A DNA stretch of 64,000 nt from Tricholoma matsutake (Eukaryota; Basidiomycota; Agaricomycetes; Agaricales; Tricholomataceae). Positions 10,236 through 22,899 of the stretch are shown here, in pieces. Each line of letters starts with the position of its first letter. Position 1 is the stretch's first letter. The translations under genes were made by a program, and so were the position numbers. The notes under the pieces are model-generated. The model saw nothing but the letters and a program-made list of their open reading frames with translations, searched no databases and was not told the DNA's origin. The DNA lies in contig AP026538.1 of assembly GCA_026075535.2 (NCBI GenBank), forward strand, positions 9,176,001-9,240,000, given 5' to 3'.

Positions 10236-11049
10236 TATTACAATTTTCCTTGTAACTCATGGAACCCGACGCACCCAACAATCCCCTCCAGACAGGAGGC
10301 ACCCCTTGATTCATGCCTAGGGCATGTCCTTGACATCAGACACACACACGACACATGCCGACTGCATGCATTTGATCCCCTTCCCGTGGAAGGCACCCTT
10401 GACGCATGGTGACTCCATGCACCCGAACCTACTCCCACACATGCTGTGATATGACAGCCCCCTGACATGAGGTCCATGATGTCGGACTCTCATGATCAAC
10501 ATGCTGCGCTGCAGTATGTCCTTGACATTGGATCCTTGACATCAGATCTGTGACATCAGACACCTCATGCTAGGCATGAGGCTTACTTGTTATTGTTTCC
10601 TGACATGCTGCGCCGCAGCACTCCATGACATCAGACGCCTCATGCAAGGCATGAGGTCTATTGTTTCTATTCTTACTTGATACACATCTATCTTTCTGAT
10701 TGGATGATAAGGACCTCCCTCATAGTATAAGTACTGCAACTCGTAGTAGGGATGTCCTTAGTTTAGATCTAGGCAATCTACAGCCTTAACTTGTGAACTC
10801 GTGAACTTACTTGAAACCACTAAGGAAGCCCCTTAGTGCGTGAACCTGAACAACTCTATGCAGAAGGCCTGCTAGAGTGCACTATCTCTCTTATGTCGGA
10901 CACTCCAAGTAAGACTAGTGCCGAACGACTCGTCGAGGAAGCACCTCGTTGAATGACATCGACTAGATTGAGTGGTTGAAGCTTTGCCCTTAACATACCT
11001 CATTGAACGACATCGACTAGATCGAGTGGTTGAGGCTTTGCCCTTAACA
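10236..11049 (+). repeat. 3' LTR of N1
   Basis: 814 bp. The start is TATTAC where the 5' LTR has TGTTAC; the end TTAACA is conserved. It is about 104 bp longer than the 5' LTR because of an internal duplication around 10498-10610, which repeats the GCGC/TGCAGCA and CCTCATGC..GGCATGAGG palindromes. TSD CAACA follows at 11050-11054. Confidence 0.9.
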
Positions 11050-13767
11050 CAACATCTTGAACAACTGCACGAAAGGCAAAATCTGGGCAACCATTGACAT
11101 GACCAACAGTTTCTTCCAGACCGGAATGCACCCAGATGATATAGTGCTAACAGCAGTTTCTATGCCATTCGGACTGTATGAATGGCTGGTCATCCCCATG
11201 GGCTCCAGAAATGCACCTGCAATCCATCAGCACCAGGTGGCAGTTGCCCTCTGGGAATACATTGGCAAGATCTGCCACATATATCTTGATGACATTGTTA
11301 TATGGTCAAACACCATCAAAGAACATCACTGCAATGTACACATCATTCTCACTGCTCTCTGTGCTGCTTGGTTGTACTGTAGTCCAAAGAAAACTCACCT
11401 TTACTGTTCATCAATTGATTTCCTTGGGCACCATATCTCACAAAATGGTATTGAGGCAGACTCACAAAAAGTCGACCGCATCCTCTCATGGCTGTGACCA
11501 TGCTCAGCCACAGACATCCAGCATTTCCTAGGACTTGTGCGTTATCTCGCCTCATTCCTCTCAAACCTCGCAAACCACACTGCCATTCTGACTCCACTGA
11601 CAACCACTGAAGCAAATTGCTCATTCCCAACCTGGACAGCTGAGCATCAGTTTGATTTTGAGGCCATAAAGGCCATTGTGGTCAGCTGCGACTGCCTAAC
11701 TACCATTGACCACTCTGACCCCACAAACAACATTTTTGTGACCACTGATGCCAGTGACTTTTGGTCTGGAGCAGTAACCTCATTTGGAAAGACATGGGAG
11801 ACAGCTAGACCTGTGGCTTTCGACTCGATGACATTCAAAGGCACTGAACTGAACTACCCAGTTCATGAGAAAGAAATGCTAGCAATTATCCAGGCCCTGC
11901 ACAAGTGGTGAGCAGACCTCATTGGTGCCTCATTCACCATCTTCACTGACCATAAAACACTTGAAAACTTTGACACCCAGCCTTACTTATCATGACGCCA
12001 GGCACATTGGATGGAATTCATGTCACAATTTGATGCAAAAATTGTGTACATCAAGGGTAATGATAACACCATCACAGATGCCTTGTCACAACTACTGGTC
12101 AAGCTCTCCACCTCCAGTGAGATAGCCATACAAACTGCAAGATCACCATACAACTTTTGCCCAGATGACAGGGAGCATGGTGCCCTTACCGTTAACACTG
12201 TCCTCCCAGCAACAAACAATTGCCCACTGTTCACTGCACATGCACTTGCCAAAACTGACATTGCAACAACACAAGCTGTGACAGCAGTACTGTCAATAAC
12301 TCAGGACCCTCAATTGTGTACTGCTATAATCGCCAGCTATGAGACAGACTCCTGGTGCAAGAAATTACGCAAAGCTGCTGTGGGCATGCCAACAGTTCAT
12401 GAAAGAGATGACCTGATGTTCATTGGGGAACAACTTGTGATTCCAGCAATGGGTAACATCCGCAAATCATTATTCCATCTAGCACATGACTCACTCAGAC
12501 ATTTTGGGTTTGAAAAATCATATGGATCGCTTTGAAACTTTTACTACTGGCTGAACATGCGAAGGGACCTCAAAGGAGCATATGTTCCCAGCTGCTCTGA
12601 CTGCCAATGCAACAAGTCCAAAACAATGAAACCAGCTGGCCCATTACATCCATTACCCATACCTGACCAATGGGGAGACTCGGTTGCTATGGATTACATT
12701 GGCCTGTTACCGGAAGATAACGGGTTCAACTGCATCTTGACAATGACAGATTGCCTTAATGCAGACATTCAGATTGTCACCACCAGAATGGATATCACAG
12801 CAACAGACCTGGCCAGCGTGTTCTTTGATCACTGGTACTGTGAGAATGGATTGCCACTAGAATTGTATCTGACTGGGACAAACTTTTCATGTCGAAGTTT
12901 TGGATGGCACTGCATAAACTCACTGGCATCAAACTGAAAATGTCATCAGTGTACCATCCCCAAACAGATGGCACCAGTGAATGGACTAACAAGACAGTGA
13001 ACCAAGTGCTCCATTACCATGTTGCCCAGAACCAGAAGGGTTGGGCTCAAGCATTGCGATGGGTACATTTTGACCTTATGAACACAGTCAACAAATCCAC
13101 AGGATTCTTGCCCTTCCAACTACAACTTGGACGAAGCCCAAGACTGATTCCCCCGCTGATCTCACCCTTCATGCCAACAGTGCCCAAAGACCAACAAGCA
13201 TGAGAACTGATTGATAGACTACAGCTTGACATTGCAGAAGCGCAAGACAACCTGCTGAAAGCAAAGGTGACCCAGGCTGCTTATGCAAATCTTGAGCAAA
13301 ACCCGGACCTTGAACTGGACATTGGAGACCATGTAATGCTCTCAACAAAGAACAGGTGACAACAATATGCTGCCAAAGGTGAGAAACAGGTGGCTAAATT
13401 TATGCCTAGATTCAATGGCCCATACATCATTGTGGACATCAACCACGAATCTTCGACAGTAACGCTTGACCTCCCACCCTCCTCAAAATTGTGCCACACT
13501 TACCACACAGCTAAAGTCATGCTGTACAATGCAAATGACTGGACCCTCTTCCCTTCCCAAGAACTTGCCTGCCCCAGCACGATCATCACAGAAGATGGGG
13601 CAGAAGAACACTTTGTGGAGAGGATAATAGATGCCTGCAAATGTGGACATGGGATGCAGTACCTGGTTCATTGGCTTGGATATGGGCCAGAAGAAGACAA
13701 ATGGCTACCAGGATCAGAATTGGCAGATAATGTGGCACTCAATGATTGGTTGGCAGGAACACGGTGA
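11050..13767 (+). pseudogene. Ty3/gypsy element C, main pol fragment
   Basis: This continues the RT begun at 2216-2695. RT has IWATIDMTNSFFQT, an intact YLDD (about 11282) and FLGHHISQNG. RNase H has VTTDASDF and VHEKEMLAI, followed by FTDHKTLEN. Integrase has HDSLRHFGFEKS, CSDCQCNKS, AMDYIGLLPED and VYHPQTDGTSE. A chromodomain-like C-terminus is seen at about 13610-13760 (VERIIDAC, YLVHWLGYG, W.PGSELA). TGA replaces expected Arg at several sites (for example 11909-11911, 12533-12535 and 13201-13203). A one-base loss near 12862 shifts the integrase frame, and the second catalytic Asp falls in the shifted stretch. Confidence 0.85.
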
Positions 13768-13926
13768 AGGTGTTATGTTCAGTTCACTTTCATCATGTCC
13801 CTGCTGATGGTAGCTTTTCCCTCTGGGGTTTTTGACGCACCCGACGAGCAGTTTTTACGGTAGCAATTTCATTTTTCCTCTCAGTTTGACTGGCAGATGT
13901 ACAGAATTTTTCAGAGGGGGGGAGGG

Positions 13927-14125
13927 TGTAGTCCTGGTGCTTACTCATCCATTACTCATGTTTGCACACCTGTCATATTCCCCCATATATATACTCACTA
14001 GCTCAAGATCATCTTCCTCCTTCCCTTTTTTCCCCATATGTTTACCTTCCCCACTGCTGTACCTTTCCCTTATCCTCTCGCTCTGATATCCAGTGAAGCT
14101 TAACTCTTTCTGAGGTAAGCTTACA
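13927..14125 (+). repeat. 3' LTR of element C
   Basis: 199 bp from TGTAGTC to CTTACA, directly preceded by the purine tract CAGAGGGGGGGAGGG. It contains a TATATATA stretch near 13985. The partner 5' LTR is not in the window, so the element cannot be dated. The Copia fragment begins immediately after it. Confidence 0.7.
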
Positions 14126-16979
14126 CATACCCATAGAAGAGGTTATTTTCTCCAGTTGCATCCTGAGATGTGCAGTAAGTTATCCCAAGAGTTTTTGTAC
14201 CTGCAAGGTACCTGAGTATCCACTTTAATGCACCATGGTGTTGGAGACCTGGGTTAGCAGTGTAGGTGGCCAATTTATTTATGGCGTATGAGATATCCAG
14301 CCTTGTGGAGTTTGCAATAAACTGTAGACTTCCCAATAATTTTGCATATGAATTACTTTGGTTGGGTTCATTGTGATCCAGATTCGGTCCTAGCTTAATA
14401 TTTGGATCCATAGGTATACTGACATGGTTTGTATTGGCCATCCCCTCCTTGAGGAGTATATTCTCAATATATTTGTGTTGAGAAATAGTCATGGAATTGC
14501 TGGTATGATTTATTTCCATACCAACAATCTTGCTCAGTTTCCCAAGGTCCATAACTTGCCATTCTGAGCATAATGTGTTCTTCATATGTTCCATCATCGT
14601 GTCTGATGATGCAAAGAGAAGTGAGTCGTCAACCCAGATAGCCATAATTCTTCATCTAATGTTAATGCAAGAATCTGTGAGTAAGCATTTGTAGCTGTGT
14701 GACTTGAGTTTTTCATCAAGTTTTTTATTCCACTCTCTTCCTGCCAGTTTTAAGCCATAGAGAGTCTTGACCAGCTGACAGACTCAGTCCATTTTATCCT
14801 TGCATCCCTCAGGTTGTCACATATAAATTTCTTCTTGTAAGATGCTGTTCAGGTAAGCCCCTTGACATCCATCTGCTGGAGTTGGAGTTTCTTTATTGGT
14901 ACTAGGGCTAGAATTGCATGCAATGTATCCATCCTAACAACAGGCAAATAGATTTCCATATAATCATAACCTGGCCACTGTGTGCATCCTTTCACTACCA
15001 GTCTCGCTCATTTCCTTATTTTACCCCCCTGGTTATTTCTTTTCTTTATAAAGACCCATTTATTGGAGATAGGGACTGCATTTGGAGGTTTCTGCACAAG
15101 TTCCCAAGTGCCCATCTCCTTCAGCAAATCCAACTCTTCCTGCATGGTGATTCACCATTCTGACCACTCTGGGGAGTTCCTAGCATCCTTTAGGCTGGTA
15201 TGTTCATCTCCAGCAATTATTGTGTATATCTCTTCAAATGATAGGAAGGTTTCTTCATTATCATCTTTCTTTTTTGTAAAGGGATTTTGAAGGTATCAAT
15301 AATTGGTACAAATTCATGCGTCTTTCACAGTTCATTAATATCCACATCCTTCTCTATCTCATTCTGTTTATGCTTGCACTTCCTGGGTTCAAGGTCTGGA
15401 GTTATCTCATCAGGACCTGTTACACCCTGAGGTGGTGGTATGCTACCATCAGACTCCCCCTCATGCAGCGCGTCAGGTGTAATGGTGATCTGCTCCAGAG
15501 GTGAAGGTGTTTCTGGTGGGTTAATATTTTGGAAGTTTCTAGAGGTAAGTACCTTTCACATTTCTGCATTATAATATTTAATTGCTACAGCACCATCATT
15601 GAATCCAACATATGCTTGGCGCTTAGATTTCAGTAGCATTTTCTTTGTTCTTTTTGTTCTTGTATTAGAACCCAAATGGGGGCCCCAAATTTGCATAAGG
15701 TAGACACATTTGGTTTTCTATTATGCCAGCCCTCATAAGGTGTCGATTTCTGAAGGTGTTTATTATACAATTGGTTTCTGAGATAAGCTGCATGTAAAAT
15801 TGTGTACTCCCAGAGAAATTTGGGAAGGTTGTTGGCAGTGAGCATAGTGCATGATAATTCAACAAGCATGTGGTTCATACGTTCTGTGATGCCATTCTGT
15901 GAAGGTGAGTATGGCCAGTTAAATGGATTTCTATACTGCATTCTTTACACCAATTTCCCAGTCTCTCATTTACAAATTCTTTTCCACAATCAATTTGTAT
16001 CCCCTTCAGTTTTTGGTTTTGAGTTATCAGGTGAGCCAAATAATTGATTACACCTTGTGCCACTCCTGATTTTCCTTCAAACATTCCATAGTAATATATC
16101 TTTTTGTGTCATCCACAAATAGCAGGTAATATTGATGTCCATTAAGGGATTTGATTGTGTATTTTCCCCACAAGTCAATATGTGTCAATTCTCCAGGTTC
16201 AGTGTTTCGGTTGGAAGTCTTAGGAAAGGGCTCAACGTGTTGCTTTGCCTCAGTACACACTATGCAATCTGGTCTTGGTGACTGGGTATCAATGTTGAAT
16301 CCATCCACTAACTTGCTGTCCAATAATTTTTGAAGTCCAGTATACCTGATATGTCTGAAACATCAGTGCCAAGTTTCCCAATTTGGAGGTGCATCATTCC
16401 TGACAAATGTTTGATCCACACATGACCCATCAACATTTGGAAAGGTATTAGAATTCTGTGATTGTCAAACAACCATCTCCATCCTGTATAAATGGTTATC
16501 AATCTTGGTGCTGTGAGCTATAGCCTATTTGGTTACCACCTTTCATAATAAGAGTGATTTGTCCATCTCCACCCATATATTTTCCTCCGGAGTTGTCCCA
16601 TCACCCCAACAAAATTAAATTATTTTGTGTTCCAGCCACATGTAGTACATTCTCCAAATGTAGAATGTAGTTTTGACCTTTACATGTTGAAATTAATTCA
16701 ACAGTTCCTTGGCCTGCAATCTTTGCTTCTTTACCTCCTACACCTGTTACAGAAATATTTCCCAAAGGTGCATAATCAGTAAAGGCTTCTTGCTGATGCC
16801 TTACATGTGAGGTTGTTGCTGAATCCACTAACCAATCATAAAATATCAACTCGTCATTGCCATCAGTGTTACAGGCATTGAAAGAATCAAAATTATGCAA
16901 TTCCTCATCAACTGGGAACACAAAATGTTCCTCCCCCACATTCAATTGATCTTTTCTTCCACTTGTCCCCTTGCCTTTC
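14126..16979 (-). pseudogene. Ty1/Copia pol remnant (PR-IN-RT), reverse strand
   Basis: Read on the reverse strand from 16979 down. Protease is DWLVDSATTSHV (16601-16945). The GAG-pre-integrase region is at 16308-16502. Integrase spans 15630-16323 with ELTHIDLWGKY, QIDCGKEFVNE and SPSQNGITERMN, the D, D and E positions. RT (RVT_2 type) spans 14126-15560 with NKWVFIKK, MDVKGAYLN, LVKTLYGLK and WVDDSLL. TGA interrupts it at several sites where Arg is expected, e.g. before QPEG and VCQLV. The RNase H end is cut by the LTR of element C at 14126, and gag is cut by the hAT-like element at 16980. Confidence 0.83.
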
Positions 16980-18448
16980 TAGTGTTTGAAGGTCCAGTTC
17001 ATCAAACTGGAAAAAAACTGAAGTCGAACCAGACTGAACCATGGTCCAGTCTTTTTTGCAGTTGCGGTTGCCTTAGTTTGTGCACGTGGTCAGTTGCAGT
17101 TTCTCAAATTGTATATTTATTTCAAACTGACAAAAGTCAGTTCAAACTGGTTGTAACTGGTCTACAGTATACTTTACATACACTAACTATATATATACTA
17201 ACTAATAATTAAAGTGGGGATGTGCCTGCAGAATGACTAGCAAAAGTGAGGGTTTATATACCCTGTGGCTGAGCACAGACCATGTGGTCATGTTTGTGCT
17301 CGAGAAAACAAGAGTGGCACCATTTGCCAGATGACTCCCACAACAACAAACAACTCCCACAACAACAGCACCCAACATCAACGTTCACCCACCTCTCCCC
17401 AAAGCATTGCCAACAAATGAACACAAAGCAGGTGGCCCAAATGACACTAGTTTGTCATTTGGGCCCTAGGGTATAGTTCTTTCTTTCTTTACTAACTAAC
17501 AAACTAATCAAATATCTTTTCTTCATTATTAGGTTCTTATCATTTAATTACAACGTCACCCACCCAAGCCCCATGCTGCCACTGCGAGCTGCTGCTTGCA
17601 GGGTGGCAATGGGCATGTTTCTGGACAACAACAACTGCCAGCAAGCCCCACAACAACCATGCCAACCTCTGCTGCCACCACTGCCATGTCACAAGCACCA
17701 CCAACCCATCTATGAGCCACTGCTTGTAGGGGGAATTGGAGGTGCTGACGATGATGATAGCCATGAACAGGGGATGACAAACAGCCAGGATGACAAACGG
17801 TGAGGAGGATGAATGCAGGGATGATGAACCATGGGTACAGCCTCAACAACAAACAGCAACAATGAACAGCCATGCCAACGAACACTGAGGAGGACAAATG
17901 GCAGGGAGGACAAACACTGGGGACAACAAAAGGCAGGGACATCGAACACTGGGAACAATGAGGGCCCCCAGTATGTTTCTTTCCATTGATCTCTTTTTTT
18001 TTTTACTAACTAATTTTGATTTTTTTTCCAGGTTTGATAACAATGACAATGCTACCACCCTACATCTCCCCCTGCAAGCCACCACCCACCCTATGCTGCT
18101 GCTGCGAGCTTCTGCTTGCAGGGTAGCAACGGGCTGACCACAACAAATTTGGGTGGATGACATATGACACCCCATGACACCCCACTCTTGCATGTGGGGT
18201 GTTTCATTTCTTTCTTTCTTTGTCTAGCTTTCTTTTGTTGCAATGTACCTTCCTGCACCTTGCAGGTGGAGGCTTTACTAATGAGTATATAATTTAATTT
18301 AATTACACTAGAAAAAATTGTAGTAAAACTGGTCAGAACCAGTTCAGTTGCAGTCCTCCAGTTGTGGGCAACGGTTTAGACCAGTTGCGGTCCCCAGTTG
18401 CCCATTTGGGGGTCAAAAAACTGGACCTAACCAGACTGTAAAACACTA
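16980..18448. mobile_element. hAT-like non-autonomous element 1
   Basis: The ends are TAGTGTTTGAAGGTCCAG and, inverted, TAGTGTTTTACAG..GGTCCAG, closely like the termini of the elements at 24867-25429 and 28528-29914. Subterminal regions are full of AACTGG/CCAGTT motifs. The interior carries CTGCTTGCAGGGTGGCAA.GGG blocks and CTAAC...AG intron-like segments that reappear reversed inside 28528-29914. No transposase frame is present. No 8-bp direct duplication was found at the ends, unlike its relatives. Confidence 0.6.
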
Positions 18449-18839
18449 GAAATAGCCCTTTGAGGTCTGAGAGGTGCTTATGGGTCACTGCTAATACCTG
18501 AAAAAGTGTTGATTGGGGGATGAGATCTTGACTGAAGGTTGAGTCTGTCCAATGGGTTATTTCAGGAGGTTCTTGGTTTTTCAGAAGGTTCCCATTCATG
18601 GTGCAAAAAGTATATATTTGGCTTGATGTACCGACAGATTACTAGTACAAGGTCACAGAATGGAACATATGTAGGGGTAGAGTTGGAGGGCATGATACAG
18701 AGAGGATACAAAAATATGACACAACAATGATGCAACATGGCAAGGACTGCAAGGAGGTTCAAAATGATGTCGTACGACCCAATTGAAAATGACACTATGG
18801 ATCAAAGGGAATGCAACACACACAGAGAAGTTATATCAA
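18449..18839. other. Unassigned interval
   Basis: Nothing recognisable was found. Short reverse-strand frames near 18460-18600 (ITHWTDSTFSQDL..) might belong to the disrupted Copia gag, but there is no motif to prove it. Confidence 0.4.
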
Positions 18840-19185
18840 ACAGAAGCAACAACACAAGCAGCTTCTGGATAAAAAAATTTTAAAAAAACACAATGCGACA
18901 AAAAGAAACCAAAAAAAATGACACAACAAAAAGAAACACAACATGACAATGCACACAATGCGACAAAACAAAATGCAATGCGACAATGCAGCAAAAAGAA
19001 ACCAAAAAAAAATGACATGACAAAGCAACATGATATCAAAGAGTGGCAACAACACAGCCAGCTTCTGAATCAACATGACAAAAAAACCAAAAAAAAATGG
19101 AAATGCAACACAACAGTGCAGCAAAAAGAAACTAAACAAAAATGACCCAACAAAAGAAACACAATGTGATAAAAAATTACTAACG
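18840..19185. repeat. A-rich low-complexity tandem region
   Basis: Imperfect repeats of AAAAAGAAACCAAAAAAAATGACA recur near 18899, 18990, 19078 and 19122, mixed with ACACAATGCGACAA motifs. The apparent Phe/Cys-rich reverse-strand frames are a product of this base composition. Confidence 0.7.
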
Positions 19186-19195
19186 ATGTTCAACC

Positions 19196-22100
19196 CTACG
19201 CATGGTCCCCACCACCACCTTTGCCACTGCCCTGGTTGAGAGAAGCAGAGTACGGAGAATGGGATCCCTCAGGAGGGTTGGATGGCACTTGATGTGGGGC
19301 TCCATAGGCAGCGGGCATCAAGTGGGCTGGGGGAGCTAGAGGATACCCATAGTAATGAGCGTGGGGAGGGGGTGGAGGTGGCAGATGTGGTTCATGCCAT
19401 GCCGTTGCTGAGGTACTGCCATGACCCTCATCATCTTGGTAGGTAGGTGCAGACCAACCAGGATAGGGTGTGTAATACCCACTAGGATATGGCCTCTGGT
19501 GGTAGTGGTTCTCGGCAAATCCAAGCTCCCCATAGTAATGATCATACCCATACCAACCCTTGCCTGTGCTGGTAGGTGGCCTCGACTCAGATGAATGGTC
19601 CCCCATCTCAATGTTGCTGCCCCTCGGATCACCCTGTGTGGTTGTAGCCTCTGCAATTGAGGTCAATGGAGGGTGGGCTGCAACTGGGGCACCCATACAA
19701 ACATGCGGTTGATGGGATGGGATACCAGGAGTCATGCTTCGATGATGGAGACTTGATGGTGGGTGGCTAGGAGCATGTTTGATACCAGGAGTCATGCCTT
19801 GATGATGGAGACTCAATGGTGGACAGGTAGGAGGAGCGTGTTCAGCAGCAAACCATGTGGAAGTTGCACTGACATTGGAACCCAGGGACTGGACAGAGGG
19901 TGGGCAAGTGTGTGGAGCAGCTAACAAGGGTCTAATGTGCTCTGTGACTGCTGTCAGAGGCTGGGAAGATATGGGTGGATGGGTGGGTGGTACAGTGCAG
20001 CATGTTCGGTGGTCACTGAGGGTGGACAAGTGGGTCGTGGTAAAGTGCTATCATGTTCTGCCGCTAATGGTGCAGTACAAGTTTTCTTTAGGGGTGGTGC
20101 CCCAAATGGAGTCGCAAGTATACCATCAGCAATTTTGGCAGAGCATTTTGCAACATAGGCAAGTTCTTCTGCTGTTAGGTCCTTGGAAGATGAGACCTTG
20201 GAAGATGTTGGTACTGTTGGTAGGGTAGGTGGATGAGAAGGGGGGGAAGACATGGTAATCACCACCTCAGGACCCTGGGGTGCCTGGTGCACAGGGCGGG
20301 GTGCAGGATGCACACCTTTCTGCACTGTCTCCTTCTCTCAACTCACAGGTACCTTCTTTGCCCTTGTGATGACCCTACTGACTTCCTTTTTGACAAGTAG
20401 TCCTGGAGTGGGAGTGGGGGCGGTCTTAGTCTGGTGCTGGGAGGTGTCACCACAGTCCTTCTTTTTAGCAGCATGGGAGGGTGGGGAGGAGGATGGGGGG
20501 GAGGAGGAGGAGAGGACCATGCAGTGCTTGACATTGTCATCTTCATTGGTTCCAATGTTGCCTGTGTCATGGACATCATTGCAGTCATCAGGAATGGCAA
20601 TTTGTGGTCTGCGGCTGCAGGTCAAATGTTGGGGAGGGCCCAGAGGGGTCAGAGACTGTGAGTTGATGGAAATAACTTCAGGATGGGCCTTGTGGGTGGT
20701 GGCACTATGGCCTTGTTGCTTCACTGTTGTGTGAGCTTTACTTGGCTTGGGGCGGGGTGGTCCATGATAATTGTGAGTACCATTGGCAAATAGCTGTCGG
20801 GCTGCAGGCAGCAGAGAACTTGGAGGTAAAGGAAGGTGGAGCACCAATGATGACCAGCACTTGGCTTGTTGCCAATTCTAATAAATTTATCAGTATGCTG
20901 GTCATCTCATATCAATTGGTTGTCACATACCATTGGCATTGGTTCTGTTGAATGTTAATGTATGGTTTTCACTTGTGAAAACCATCATTCACACAGATGC
21001 AGTGGGAAAGTATATCAGCCCCTGGCTTTTCTTGCCTGGTGGCCTCTTTATCTTGTCTGGAAACTCAACACCAAATGGCCACCCCAAAATATACACACCA
21101 CACTCCAAAAGGACCTTGGCAAGATGTGTCCATGAAAGGGTCGGAACACCCTGATGACCAGCAACAGCCTTTGCAGTAAGAGGTGCCTTAACATTTTCTA
21201 GAAATAGAATGAATATCATGAAAAATGATGCAAGTTTATTATGTACCAAAGCCTCCAAGAAGATATGACTTGATCTGGTCGCATCCAGCATCAGCTGAGC
21301 CAGGTGCTGCCTTACTCTCTACCACAACAGGACCATCCATGTCTCCATCTTCATCGCTATTGGCCATGCACTCAGTGTTGCGCTCATCATGATGGTTCTT
21401 GCACTCAACAGCATAATCATGCAAGAAGTTTTCTAGAGCCAAATTGCTGTATAATATGCATCAGTATGAGTATGAATGCAAGGTGATTATAGTACATACT
21501 ATGTGTGACTCTTCATGATGCCTAGAAGTTCATCATCATCAATTGACAACTGCTTGTTGAACACCTGGGCAGGTCAGAGCGGGGACATGGATGCCAGGAT
21601 GGATAAGCTTACTCCTTTCAATCCTGGGGTACACTGGACTGTACCAAGGGCTGCATCTTCATTAACACAGCTGCCAACAAGAATGAATGCCATATCAAAG
21701 CATTGAGTGGTCAGCTCCATAGCCTGATAAAACCATCAGCAAAAGGAAGCAAAAAGAGAAAGACAGTGTACCATCTTTGAGAACCTTTTCACTTTGTGGT
21801 CAAAGGCACAGTGGCATTGTTGAAGCATAACGCCAGTATACTCCATGGACTGAAGGCTCATCCAAGTCTCCAGCATCTCCTTGTAGTTTGGCAGCTGCTT
21901 GAAAAATTTCCAGCACGCTTTCGCTAATATATCATCAGGAAATTGATAGGTACTAAGTGATGAACACTTACCATCACCTGTTGAATCCCCCACCTGGTCA
22001 CGCACTTCATGCATGTTTGCTGCAAAGTAAATTTGGAAGATGTTCCACTCTGACTTTCCGATGACATGTTCATTTGCAGCTTGAAATTGTTTGATGATGC

Positions 22101-22878
22101 TACAAAATGGTCACTGAACCTTGTTGGCCACCTCTGAAAGAATATCCCTGCATGCTTTGAATGCATCATCAAGGATCTCGAGGTCAGTGTTGGAGTATCG
22201 GCCATGGGGTGATGCCTCTGAATCATCATTGTCATGGTCATCATCCATGTTGCACGCCGGAGGTGGGGGCATAGCGAGGGTGTGCTGATCATCGTCCCCC
22301 TCCTTATCATCACCTTCTTCATCAACTGCATGGAATGTGGGTTGGGGATGGTGAACAGCAGGCCTGGTAGGTAAGACTGGAACAAAGTCAAGTAGCTAGA
22401 GAGTCCAGTCCAGGATGCAATCACTGAGATGAGATGGGCCAGGTGTGAGAGGACTCAATGGCAGCAAGGTGGAAAAGATGTTGTTGGCTTCAGTGGGAGG
22501 AGTACGGGTCTGAGGATGGACATGATGATGTGGTGGGGTCAGAGTTAGCTCAACAGGTGCATCAACACACATTGATAAAAGAGCTTCAGAGTGTGCATCA
22601 ACACACATTGATAAAAGGGCTTTGGTGTCATCAACTGGATCCACAGCTGCTGATGATCCATTGTTGTAATGGACACAATGTAGGCCAGCTGCAATCTGTG
22701 ACTCTTCAGCAGCCCAAGGGATTAAATTGATGTTACTGTGGAGGCAGTATGGGCTTGGACCACCGCCGACCTGACGTTCGATAACCTCGTCCATCAGAGA
22801 ATCACTGGCATCACAGAAAAACTCTTGAGACGCAGGGACACTGCTGGAGGGGTTGCTGTCTTTGCATGGAAGGCGCAT
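19196..22878 (-). pseudogene. Multi-exon Agaricomycete hypothetical gene, decaying
   Basis: Coding-like blocks run on the reverse strand from an ATG at 22878 to a TGA at about 19196. They hold an acidic/Thr-Pro-rich N-terminus (22396-22878), then a conserved core: GRYSNTDLEILDDAFKACRDIL, SEWNIFQIYFAANMHEVRD, ACWKFFKQLPNYKEML (about 21760-22200), FILVGSCVNEDAALGTVQ (about 21650) and VPTLSWTHLAKVLLECG..WPFGVEFP (about 21050-21150). The C-terminus is Tyr/Pro/His-rich (19196-20029). GTAAGT-type donors separate blocks (for example after GDSTGDG). I recall similar unnamed mushroom proteins but no function. A TGA at 22111-22113 falls where Arg is likely. Two internal duplications exist: 36 bp near 22557-22625 and about 64 bp near 19725-19830. 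Splicing was not fully resolved. Confidence 0.5.
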
Positions 22879-22899
22879 TCTGTCAACGATGCAAAGTGT

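Larger units (their letters stand above)
2696..11049 (+). mobile_element. Complete Ty3/gypsy chromodomain element N1, nested in element C
   Basis: About 8.35 kb, flanked by a perfect CAACA duplication. Order: 5' LTR (2696-3405), primer site (3408-3418), gag, protease, charged repeat linker, RT-RNase H, integrase with chromodomain, then two extra downstream open frames, a polypurine tract and the 3' LTR (10236-11049). The pol domain order (PR-RT-RH-IN-chromodomain) places it among chromoviruses of the Ty3/gypsy (Metaviridae) group. All reading frames are broken, mostly by TGA in place of CGA, so it is not autonomous. The age is at least moderate because the two LTRs differ by many transitions and by one duplication. 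Confidence 0.92.

Noticed and set aside
18831..19193. Phe/Cys-rich reverse-strand frames resembling membrane proteins
   Set aside because: They are translations of an A-rich low-complexity repeat read on the other strand.
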